Shown here: in pieces, positions 56,570 to 64,000 of the stretch
How positions within the stretch are numbered: position 1 is the first letter of the stretch
How the letters are laid out: each line of letters begins with the position of its first letter
Origin: Streptomyces sp. 11x1
GTDB taxonomy: Bacteria > Actinomycetota > Actinomycetes > Streptomycetales > Streptomycetaceae
DNA: 64,000 bases
Direction of reading: 5' to 3'
Assembly: GCF_032598905.1 (NCBI RefSeq)
Contig: NZ_CP122458.1
Span: forward strand, 5,047,001-5,111,000
Position numbers and translations under genes: made by a program
Notes under the pieces: generated by a model
Told to the model about the DNA's origin: nothing
Seen by the model: the letters and a program-made list of their open reading frames with translations, nothing else
The model's database searches: none

Positions 56570-57085
56570 GCAGATCCCATTCTCGAACTCGGAACGTCGT
56601 TGCGTACGAGACCCCTGGGCGCGGCGGCAGCACGGCGGCACGAGGGCAGCCGAAGGCCGCGCCGGGGGGTGAGTGGTCGAAGAAAACACCGGGCTCAGGG
56701 GTCACTTGAGCCACAGGGTGGGGACATCGTTTACCAAGGGGTAGGGGCTGTCAACCTCGGCAAACACCGACCGGGGCAGGGACTTCGACGGTTCGTCAGG
56801 CACGTACGCACTGTGCGTGGGCACATATGGGACACAAGGGGAATCAGTTCCTCCGGGAAACCATCGGGACATCATCGGGAAACCATCGAGACGCCATGAG
56901 GTCCCCACGTCGGACCCAAGGACCGGGGCCCACCGCAAAAGGTTCGCCAACTCGCTTACATGCACAAGGGAGTTGATCGGGGGCGGATTTGACAAGCCGA
57001 CCGTCACTCCCGAATCTACGTTCATGACATCCATTTTCATTATCGGCGTCAAGGGTGCCGCCGAGAGCGAGCGGGGTGACGGTCC
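56570..57085. promoter_or_regulatory. Intergenic region with promoter for the ATPase operon
   Basis: About 515 nt without a convincing gene. TTGACA (56989-56994) and AATCTA (57013-57018, 18-nt spacer) form a likely promoter for the ATPase gene. Around 56860-56895 short direct repeats (AAACCATCG, CATCGGGA) occur. The left part must hold the promoter of the LAETG gene. Confidence 0.45.
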
Positions 57086-58072
57086 ATGCGTGTGGCCTTC
57101 GTAGGCAAGGGCGGCAGCGGCAAGACGACGCTCTCCGCGCTCTTCGCCCGGCACCTCGCCCGGACGGGCGCCCCGCTGGTGGCGATCGACGGTGACATCA
57201 ACCAGCACCTCGCGCACGCCCTCGGCCTCGACGAGGACGCGGAGTTCGGCGCCCCGCCGCTGAGTTCGCGCACCGGCGAGATCAAGGACCTGCTGCGCGG
57301 CAGCAACCCGCGGATCGTCTCCCGGGAGGCGATGGTCAAGACGACACCGCCGGGTCGCGGCTCACGCCTGCTGCGACTCCTCGGCGACGACGACCTGCAC
57401 GCCCGGCATGTCGAGCGCGTGGGCGACGTGCCGCTCATGGTCACCGGCGCCTTCGACGAGAGCGACCTCGGGGTGGCCTGCTACCACTCCAAGCTCGGCG
57501 CGGTGGAGCTGTATCTCAACCACCTCGTCGACGGGCCCGGCGAGTACGTCGTCGTCGACATGACCGCCGGCGCCGACGCGTTCGCCTCCGGGCTCTTCAC
57601 CCGGTTCGACATGACCTTCCTGGTCGCCGAGCCGACCCGGAAGAGCGTCTCCGTGTACCGGCAGTACCGGGAGCACGCCGCCGAGTTCGGCATCCCGATC
57701 GCGGTCGTCGGCAACAAGGTCACCGGCGAGGACGACCTGCTCTTCCTCAAGGAGCACGTGGGCGAGGACCTGTTGGCGTACTGCGTGCAGTCGTCGTACG
57801 TCCGCGCTCAGGAACAGGGGCGGGAGCAGGGCGAGTTGGAGGCGCACAACCTGCACGCGCTGACCCTGCTGAAGGACGCCGTCGACGCCCGCACGAAGGA
57901 CTGGGCCACCTTCCAGCGCCACGCCGTCGAGTTCCACCTCCGCAACGCCACCGCCTGGGCCAACGACGCCACCGGGCACGACCTGGCCGCCCAGGTGGAC
58001 CCCGAGTTCCACCACGGACCGCAGGCGCAGGCCGCCGCCGGGGCCGCCACCCCCTCCATAGTCACTTTCTAG
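57086..58072 (+). CDS. ParA/CooC-like SIMIBI ATPase
   Basis: A 328-residue protein with a deviant Walker A GKGGSGKTT (residues 7-15), AIDGDINQHLAHALG and VVVDMTAGADAFASG, as in CooC/MinD-type ATPases that use Lys in GKGG for dimer-coupled hydrolysis. Such proteins load metals, position complexes or partition DNA. The gene is followed after 28 nt by an SCO5389-like gene, so the two form an operon; no carbon monoxide dehydrogenase or plasmid genes are nearby. Function unknown. Confidence 0.85.
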   Translation: MRVAFVGKGGSGKTTLSALFARHLARTGAPLVAIDGDINQHLAHALGLDEDAEFGAPPLSSRTGEIKDLLRGSNPRIVSREAMVKTTPPGRGSRLLRLLGDDDLHARHVERVGDVPLMVTGAFDESDLGVACYHSKLGAVELYLNHLVDGPGEYVVVDMTAGADAFASGLFTRFDMTFLVAEPTRKSVSVYRQYREHAAEFGIPIAVVGNKVTGEDDLLFLKEHVGEDLLAYCVQSSYVRAQEQGREQGELEAHNLHALTLLKDAVDARTKDWATFQRHAVEFHLRNATAWANDATGHDLAAQVDPEFHHGPQAQAAAGAATPSIVTF

Positions 58073-58100
58073 TCTCCGTCTGATCAGAACAGGAACACCC

Positions 58101-58493
58101 ATGTCGCTCGACGTCTCCCCGCAGCTGCTCGCCGATGCCGAGAAGGGCGAGGTGCGGGAGGAGGAGTTCGTGGAAACGGTGCGCACGTCGCTGCCGTACG
58201 CCTACGAGCTCATCGCCTCGCTCGTCGGTGAACTGCGGTCCGGCTCCGCGCCGTTCGCCGACAATCGGACGCCACCGCCGTCGGAGAAGGAGCGGGGCCA
58301 GCTGCTGCGGGCGCTGTCCAGCGACGCGATCCGGGGGAGCCTGGAGCGGCACTTCGGGGTGGCGCTCGCCTTCCAGAACTGCCACCGGGTGGCGGTCTTC
58401 CCGACGGAGGCGCGCGGCGGCGAGACGTACACCCGCTTCACGTCGCTGCGGTCGCAGATCCTCAACCAGTCGCCGGAGTTCCGCGACTGCTGA
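58101..58493 (+). CDS. SCO5389-like conserved protein
   Basis: A 130-residue soluble protein: MSLDVSPQLLADAEKGEV, EFVETVRTSLPYAYELIASL, FADNRTPPPSEKERGQLLRA, FGVALAFQNCHRVAVFP, ending SQILNQSPEFRDC. I recall this as the Streptomyces SCO5389 protein family, found next to the ParA/CooC-like gene as here. Function unknown; conserved pairing suggests it is a partner of the ATPase. Confidence 0.8.
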   Translation: MSLDVSPQLLADAEKGEVREEEFVETVRTSLPYAYELIASLVGELRSGSAPFADNRTPPPSEKERGQLLRALSSDAIRGSLERHFGVALAFQNCHRVAVFPTEARGGETYTRFTSLRSQILNQSPEFRDC

Positions 58494-58519
58494 GGCCCGA
58501 GGTGGCCCGAATCGGCCGT

Positions 58520-58573
58520 CGACCGCCCCCTTCGCACGCCCCCTTCGCACGCCTCTCGCGGAGGGGGCGGTCG
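58520..58573 (+). terminator. Hairpin terminator after the SCO5389-like gene
   Basis: CGACCGCCCCCT (58520-58531) pairs over 12 bp with 58562-58573 across a 30-nt loop that contains a CACGCCCCCTTCG duplication; GTTTCTGT follows. Confidence 0.65.
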
Positions 58574-58903
58574 TTTCTGTACGGGGGAGCTCAGAGGGCG
58601 TACGGGAGCGCGTTACCGGCGTACGGCTGCACCGGGGGTCGGGGGCGAGGGCGGTCGTGCGGGCGACTCCGGGCCGGTCGGGTGCGCGACCTCGTCCCCG
58701 TAGCGCCCGATAGTGACCGATCCCGTACGGCCGTGAACGTGCCCGGGGACTGGGAGGGGCTCGGGCGAGGTGGTCGGCTGTCCGCTCGGGGGCTCGACGG
58801 GGTCCCGTGCGGGCTGGTGTGTGCCGGTCCGTGCGCCGTGGCGTGCGGTCGTGCGATATGCGCCGTCACAAGTTGGCCTGCCTGCGATCACACAAGGTGA
58901 ATA
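58574..58903. other. Intergenic region before the PP2C phosphatase gene
   Basis: About 330 nt with several GTACGG repeats and no convincing gene. The right end holds GAATAAT-like sequence just before the next start, with AAGGTGA as the ribosome site. Confidence 0.4.
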
Positions 58904-61900
58904 ATGGGGCCTGAGGGCGTCTCAGCGACAGAGAGGGTCGCCGTGGGGACCGACAGGGGCAGTGCCGTTTCCCGTCAGCGCTTCGACGTGGCCGACGCCG
59001 CGCCGTTGCTGATCGACGCGGACGGGTTCGTGACGAGCTGGACCCGGGACGCCGAGCGCCTCTTCGGGTATACCGCGGCCGAGATCCTGGGCCGCAGCGT
59101 CCGTACGCTCCTGGTCGACGAGGACGGCGAACGCATCAGCCCGCTGGCCGAAACCCATCGCGCGCTCGGCGGCTGGTCCGGCATCCTCACGGCCCGCCAC
59201 CGCGACGGCCACACCGTCAAGGTGATGGTCCGCGTCGTCCCCACCCGTGAGGCAGCACAGCCACCTGTGCCGGGTGAGGCGGAGCGCGGGGGGCCCGCGG
59301 CGGCCGGAGGCCCGCCCCGGCGGAACCCGCAACCGCACCCACCCAAGCCCGCTCCGCCCCGGACCGCGGCGTCGGCGGCTGCGCAGGGCGCGCCCCGGAC
59401 CGACGCGGCCCCCACCGAGCGGGCGCCGGCTCGAGAAGGCGCGGGCGGCGTGGCCGCCGGTGCGCGGCCCGCCGCGCAGCACTCCGGCAGACCGACCGCA
59501 CGGCGGACCGTGCCCGTCCCGGCCCCCGATTCCCCTCCGCAGCCGCCGTCGCCGTCGTCCTCTCCCTCGCCATCGTCCTCACTCCCGCCCTCGCCGTCCG
59601 GACGTCTGCCCTTCTCGCCGTCGCCGGCCTCGCCGCCGCGCCCCGCCTCTGCGCCAGCACCAGCACCTTCCGCCCCCACGCCGTCGCCCCCGTCGCCCCC
59701 TCCCCCTCCCTCCACCGACCCCCTCAAGCCCGCCCACTGGGTCGCTCTCGTGTCCGATGCCACGCAGGCGCCCGGCTGGGACATGAGCCGGACCGTGCTG
59801 GAGCGGATGACCGCGTGGTCGCCGGTCGGGATAGCGATCGTCGACACGGAGCTGCGGTTCGTGTGGTCGAACGCGGCGCTGGAGCGGTTCGGCGGCGGCC
59901 TGGCGCACGAGAGGGTGGGGCTGCGGCTCGCCGAGGTGCAGCCGGGGCTCGACGCCGAGCGCATCGAGGCGCAGATGCGGAAGGTGCTGGAGACGGGCGT
60001 CCCGGTGCTGGACTACGAGCACGTGGGCCGGGTGCGGTCCGCTCCGTACCGCGAGACCGCGCACGCGATGTCGTTCACTCGTCTGGAGGACGACCACGGC
60101 CGGCCCATCGGCGTGTACTACACGGTGGTCGACGTGTCGGAGCGGCACCGCGCCCGCACCCGGCTCGCCCTGCTGGACCGTGCCGGTGAGCACATCGGCC
60201 GCACCCTCGACGTACGGCGGACCGCGCAGGAGCTGGCGGACGTGGTCGTGCCGGCGCTCGCCGACTTCGTGACCGTCGACCTGCTGGACTCGGTGCTGCG
60301 CGGCGCCGAGCCGGGTCCCCTCGGCGACGGTTCCGTGCCGCTGCGGCGGATCGCCCAGCAGTCCGTGCACGACGGGGTGCCGGAGGCCGTCCTGGAGATC
60401 GGCGCGGTCGCCTCCTACGCCGCCGGATCGCCCCCGGTGCGGGCCCTGGTCGACGGCCGTTCGTGGTCCGAGCCGCGGCTGGACCCCTTGTCGGCGGAGT
60501 GGGCGAGGGCGGACCCGGAGGGCCGGGCGGTGCCCGTAAAGGCGCTCGGCCTGCACAGTGCGATGATCGTCCCGGTGCGGGCGCGTGGCATCACACTCGG
60601 CATCACCACGTTCTTCCGGCGCGACCGGCTGGACCCCTTCGACGCGGTCGACCTGGGCCTCGCCGAGGAACTGGTCGGCCGGGCCGCCGTCTGCGTCGAC
60701 AACGCGCGCCGGTACACGCGCGAGCGCGACGCCGCCCTCGTGCTCCAGCGCAGTCTGCTGCCGCGCCGACTGCCCGAGCAGGACGCGGCCGAGGTCGCCG
60801 TCCGCTACCGGCCCGCCGACGAGCTGACCGGCCTCGGCGGCGACTGGTACGACGTCATCCCGCTCTCCGGCGCGCGGGTCGCCCTGGTCGTCGGTGAGGT
60901 CGCGGGCCACGGCATCGACGGCGCCGCCGCCATGGGCCGCCTCCGTACGGCCGTACGCACCCTCGCCGACCTCGACCTGCCGCCGGACGAGGTGCTCGCC
61001 CATCTCGACGACATGGTGGCGAAGTCGGCTCGTCAGGAAGGGGCCGAGCCGGGCGGGGGCAGCGGTCAGACGGTCGGGGCGCGCTGTCTGTACGTCGTCC
61101 ACGACCCGGTGTCCGGCAGGTGCGCCATGGCCGCCGCCGGGCCGTTCGCCCCGGCCCTGCTCGACCCCGACGGCACGGTCACCTTCCCCGAGCTTCCCGA
61201 GGGGCCCGCGCTCGGCGTCGGCCAGCAGCCCTTCGAGGCGCTGGAGCTGGACCTTCCCGAGGGCACGGTCATCGCCCTGCACACCGACGGGTTGCTCGCC
61301 GGGGCCTCCCGGGAGGCGCTGTGCCGCGCCCTGGCCCGGCCGGAATCCTCCCTCGAGCGACACGCCCAGCGCGTCCTGGACACTCTGGCCCCGGCCCGCC
61401 CGACCGACGACGTCGCCCTCCTCCTGGCCCGCACCCGGCGGCTGCCCGCGCACCGGGTGGCGTCGTGGGAGCTGCCTGCCGACCCGGCGCTGGTCGCGGA
61501 GGCCCGCAAGACCACCTCGCGGCAGCTCGGGACGTGGGGGCTGGACGAGCTGGCGTTCACCACCGAACTGATCGTCAGCGAGCTGGTCACCAACGCGATC
61601 CGGCACGCCGCCGGGCCCATCCGGTTGCGGCTCGTCCTCGAACGCACCCTGACCTGCGAGGTGTTCGACGGCGGCGCCACCGCGCCCCACCTGCGCCACC
61701 CGCGCACCACCGACGAGGGCGGCCGCGGCCTGTTCCTCATCTCCCAGTTCACCCAACGCTGGGGCACCCGCTTCCTCCCCCAGGGCAAGGTCATCTGGGC
61801 GGAACAGGCCCTGCCGAACCTGCCACCCGATGCCCTGACGGCAGGGGACCCGACAGCCGCAGAGCCAACGATCACGGAGCCGACGACGGTCACGGAGCCG

Positions 61901-61927
61901 ACGGTCACGGAGCCGGCCGGGGAATAG
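58904..61927 (+). CDS. PAS-PAS-GAF-PP2C(SpoIIE)-HATPase regulator
   Basis: A 1007-residue RsbU-type phosphatase fused to an RsbW-like kinase domain. First PAS at ~30-115 (LLIDADGFVTSWTRDAERLFG), a ~160-residue Pro/Ser/Ala linker, second PAS at ~300-420 (VGIAIVDTELRFVWSNAALE), GAF at ~425-600, SpoIIE PP2C at ~610-850 (RSLLPRRLPEQ, GLGGDWYDVI with Asp647, VVGEVAGHG), HATPase_c at ~870-980 (ELIVSELVTNAIRHA, DEGGRGLFLISQF). Such proteins dephosphorylate anti-anti-sigma factors and the HATPase may bind sigma or phosphorylate antagonists. The usual metal-binding Asp in GDVxGHG is Glu665 here. Start ATG 58904 follows AAGGTG. Confidence 0.92.
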   Translation: MGPEGVSATERVAVGTDRGSAVSRQRFDVADAAPLLIDADGFVTSWTRDAERLFGYTAAEILGRSVRTLLVDEDGERISPLAETHRALGGWSGILTARHRDGHTVKVMVRVVPTREAAQPPVPGEAERGGPAAAGGPPRRNPQPHPPKPAPPRTAASAAAQGAPRTDAAPTERAPAREGAGGVAAGARPAAQHSGRPTARRTVPVPAPDSPPQPPSPSSSPSPSSSLPPSPSGRLPFSPSPASPPRPASAPAPAPSAPTPSPPSPPPPPSTDPLKPAHWVALVSDATQAPGWDMSRTVLERMTAWSPVGIAIVDTELRFVWSNAALERFGGGLAHERVGLRLAEVQPGLDAERIEAQMRKVLETGVPVLDYEHVGRVRSAPYRETAHAMSFTRLEDDHGRPIGVYYTVVDVSERHRARTRLALLDRAGEHIGRTLDVRRTAQELADVVVPALADFVTVDLLDSVLRGAEPGPLGDGSVPLRRIAQQSVHDGVPEAVLEIGAVASYAAGSPPVRALVDGRSWSEPRLDPLSAEWARADPEGRAVPVKALGLHSAMIVPVRARGITLGITTFFRRDRLDPFDAVDLGLAEELVGRAAVCVDNARRYTRERDAALVLQRSLLPRRLPEQDAAEVAVRYRPADELTGLGGDWYDVIPLSGARVALVVGEVAGHGIDGAAAMGRLRTAVRTLADLDLPPDEVLAHLDDMVAKSARQEGAEPGGGSGQTVGARCLYVVHDPVSGRCAMAAAGPFAPALLDPDGTVTFPELPEGPALGVGQQPFEALELDLPEGTVIALHTDGLLAGASREALCRALARPESSLERHAQRVLDTLAPARPTDDVALLLARTRRLPAHRVASWELPADPALVAEARKTTSRQLGTWGLDELAFTTELIVSELVTNAIRHAAGPIRLRLVLERTLTCEVFDGGATAPHLRHPRTTDEGGRGLFLISQFTQRWGTRFLPQGKVIWAEQALPNLPPDALTAGDPTAAEPTITEPTTVTEPTVTEPAGE

Positions 61928-62609
61928 CCGGCGGAGAAACGATCGCAGGCGCATCCGTCCACCCCTGACGGGAGAGAGCCGACCGGGTCGCTGCCGGCCG
62001 CCGACCGACCGGCGGTGGATCCATCGAGGGCCCACCCCTCGGCCGTCCACCGGTGGGGCGTCCGTCTTTCCGCAGCGGACCCGGACCCATACACGGCAGG
62101 AGAGTCGACAGCGACCGGCTCGCGGGTGGACCGGCCGACGCCACGCAGGCAGGGCGGTGCGCGGCGGCTGCGCCGCGGCGGGAGAACCGACGACCGGGGC
62201 GGCGGGCAGGACGGCGGCAGGCAGCAGCGGGCCGCAGCAGCCGAGCGGTCGGCCACCGAAACATCAGCCACGGTCCCCCACACACAGACAGAGCGGCACC
62301 AGTCGGCCAGCGACAGCGACAGCGTCTAGCGGTAATTCGGTGAGTACGCCATGTGAGGCCCCCTCGGGTGTGCTGTTCGGGTGAAAGCCCTGGGCGGCGG
62401 CGGTCGCACGGGCTGTCCGGGGACACCTCCCTCAACCCCTCCCCCTCCCCAGAATCTCCACATTTCCGATATCGCGGCCGACGGCCCACCCCCTCTCATG
62501 CCCCGTTCAGCCTGATTGGTGGCGGTTGGCACTTCATATGAATGCAGGCGTCGGCTTCGGGCACCGGGCTCCGTCGCCTCGGCAGGACTTCAGGGAGAAG
62601 AGGGACGTG
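61928..62609. other. Intergenic region of ~680 nt
   Basis: No open frame has protein-like character on either strand. The stretch at 62480-62560 is less G+C-rich (CACTTCATATGAATG) and probably includes the promoter of the downstream secreted-protein gene. No riboswitch or RNA family was recognised. Confidence 0.4.
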
Positions 62610-64000
62610 GTGAAGCGAAGAACACCGGGGGGTGTGGGTCTGGCCCTGGCCGTCACGGCGGCGCTGGTGGTCGGACTGGCCGGTGAGGCGGTCCCCGCCG
62701 CCCCCGGCATCAGTGGCACCGCGGACCGCAGGGCGCCCGGCGACGGCAACGTGACCGTTCGGGTCGTCAACGAGTTGGACGCCGACGGGAAGTACGACCA
62801 CGGTCAGGAGAAGGGCCGGGCCGGTGTGCGGGTCACGCTCACCGACGACCACGGCACCGTGGAGACCCGCACCACCAACGCGTACGGCGTCGCCTGGTTC
62901 CAGCCGTCGGCCACCCCGCTGCGTGGCGGCAAGTACCGCGTCCAGGCCGACAACCCCGACTCCCGCACCCTCCAGCCGGCGATCGCGGGCCTCGGCGACG
63001 GACCGGGCGTCATGCGCAGCAGCATCGGTTTCGTGGATGTCTCCGGGGGCCGGCACACGACGTACACGACCGGCTTCTGGGAGCCGGGGGTCTACTGCCA
63101 GGAGAACCCGGACCTGGTGACCTGCAACCTGACGAAGGGCGACGCCCCCGACACCCACAACGGCCTGGTGCGGTTCGCGGGGAACTTCTCCGACACCCAC
63201 CCCGGCGGCACGGTCACCCGGCTCACCAACAACCAGCAGCAGGGCGCCGTGTTCGGCATCGGCAACGACCGGACCGGCAACACGTACATGGGCACGCTGG
63301 TCAAGCGCCACGCCGCGTACGGACCGGCGGGCGCGACCAACACGATCTACCGCCGCAACAGCGCCTCCGGGGTGAGCACCTTCGTCACCCTGCCGGGCCT
63401 GCTGACCGAGCACGACGAGGCCGACGACTGGCTGCGCGACAACCCGGTCTACAGCAGGGTCGGCCGCGAGGGCATCGGCGACGTCGACGTCTCCGGTGAC
63501 GGCCGGACCCTCTACGCGGTCAGCCTCAACGACTCCCGGCTGTACGCGGTGCCGATCCGCGGCACCGGCGACGGGGTCTACCCGGGCACCTACCGCTCGC
63601 ACGTCATCCCCCGGCCCAAGGAGTGCGCCGGCCACTGGCACCCGTACGGCATCGGCGTGCGCGGCGGCCGGGTGCTCGTCGGCGGGGTGTGCGGCGCGGA
63701 GAAGACCGTCACCAGGACCGCCCCGTGGGGCGACCCCTCCCAGGTCACCTCGCACGTCTACGAGTTCACCCGGGGTTCGTTCCGCGAGCTGTTCCGAACG
63801 GCGATGAACTACCCGCGCGGCTGCGCGTTCCGCTTCACCGGTACGCCCGCGACCGCCCCCCGCTGCTCGAAGCCCTCCGGCGTCGGCACCCCGCTGAGCG
63901 CCATGTGGGAGGCGTGGAACCAGCGCGTCCCCACCCCCGGCCGCCTCTCCTTCGTCTCCGCGCCGCAGCCGATCCTGTCCGACATCGAGATCGCGGACGA
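62610..64000 (+). CDS. Secreted SdrD/CnaB-type surface protein, 3' end outside window
   Basis: The frame opens at GTG 62610 (or GTG 62607) after GAGGG and stays open to the window edge, giving 463 residues so far. VKRRTPGGVGLALAVTAALV is a signal peptide. A CnaB/SdrD-like domain follows (VTVRVVNELDADGKYDHGQE, VRVTLTDDHGTVETRTTNAYG, GGKYRVQADNP). The rest looks like a beta-propeller-type region (GAVFGIGNDRTGNTYMGTLV, GIGDVDVSGDGRTLYAVSLN). This resembles large cell-wall-associated actinobacterial proteins. The C-terminus, where an anchor would be, is not in the window. Confidence 0.8.
   Translation, partial: MKRRTPGGVGLALAVTAALVVGLAGEAVPAAPGISGTADRRAPGDGNVTVRVVNELDADGKYDHGQEKGRAGVRVTLTDDHGTVETRTTNAYGVAWFQPSATPLRGGKYRVQADNPDSRTLQPAIAGLGDGPGVMRSSIGFVDVSGGRHTTYTTGFWEPGVYCQENPDLVTCNLTKGDAPDTHNGLVRFAGNFSDTHPGGTVTRLTNNQQQGAVFGIGNDRTGNTYMGTLVKRHAAYGPAGATNTIYRRNSASGVSTFVTLPGLLTEHDEADDWLRDNPVYSRVGREGIGDVDVSGDGRTLYAVSLNDSRLYAVPIRGTGDGVYPGTYRSHVIPRPKECAGHWHPYGIGVRGGRVLVGGVCGAEKTVTRTAPWGDPSQVTSHVYEFTRGSFRELFRTAMNYPRGCAFRFTGTPATAPRCSKPSGVGTPLSAMWEAWNQRVPTPGRLSFVSAPQPILSDIEIAD

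Noticed and set aside
62326..62532. Minus-strand 68-codon frame in the 680-nt gap
   Set aside because: It has no ribosome site, a Pro/Arg-rich composition and no fold-like pattern.

Overview
The window has the very high G+C content, strong G/C third-codon bias, frequent GTG starts, Tat and LAxTG secretion signals and protein families (AfsR-like NB-ARC ATPases, RsbU-type PP2C phosphatases, HxlR/WYL/short GntR regulators, F420 enzymes) of a Streptomyces chromosome. The gene content looks like accessory, arm-type sequence: secondary metabolism, secreted carbohydrate enzymes, an insertion sequence, many gene remnants and a conflict-type locus. No rRNA, tRNA or CRISPR array was seen.

Layout. 0-7.1 kb: 3' end of a hybrid PKS/NRPS megasynthase (KR-ACP-C-A-PCP-C) that ends in a domain collinear with cyanobacterial acyl-ACP reductase. 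7-13.5 kb: an ATPase, a lysyl-oxidase-like copper protein, a zinc-ribbon membrane protein, a MarR remnant, a TetR regulator and small proteins. 14-15.5 kb: argG, with an ArgR-box palindrome lying in an apparently leaderless promoter. 15.5-22 kb: a glyoxalase-fold protein, secreted proteins and lipoproteins, an ArsR-type regulator, a DEDDh exonuclease, a serine hydrolase and a multi-spanning transporter-like protein. 22-26.1 kb: a large Tat-exported beta-galactosidase, followed by an intact IS630-type element (26.2-27.5 kb) that uses an A7 frameshift site. 27.5-31.4 kb: a DUF4037 protein, a short GntR regulator with a coupled three-gene operon, and an imine-reductase-like enzyme divergent from an HxlR regulator. 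31.6-37.3 kb: a decayed GH27 gene coupled to a GH43-CBM42 arabinofuranosidase, then DM13, DUF6174 and lipoprotein genes and a candidate small RNA. 37.4-43.4 kb: an MMPL exporter divergent from amine oxidase, SRPBCC and TetR genes. 43.5-45.4 kb: a ricin-lectin secreted protein. 45.4-47.4 kb: gene remnants around an F420-type oxidoreductase.

47.5-53.4 kb is the main system of interest. A small helical protein and a dual-NTPase (NB-ARC plus NACHT) NLR-like protein carry matching short motifs, one at the C-terminus of the first and one at the N-terminus of the second. This is the arrangement described for bacterial amyloid/RHIM-like signalling. They are followed by a frameshifted trypco2-like gene and a frameshifted trypsin-STAND-TPR gene. 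The cassette resembles an NLR/protease immune or cell-death locus, with the protease half apparently broken unless its indels are sequencing errors.

53.4-64 kb: a DUF3224 protein divergent from a WYL regulator over a 14+14 bp palindrome, an LAETG wall-anchored protein, a ParA/CooC-like ATPase with an SCO5389-like partner, a PAS-PAS-GAF-PP2C-HATPase phosphatase, and the 5' part of a secreted SdrD/CnaB-type protein that runs off the window.

All identifications come from reading motifs and from recalled family features. No database search was run.
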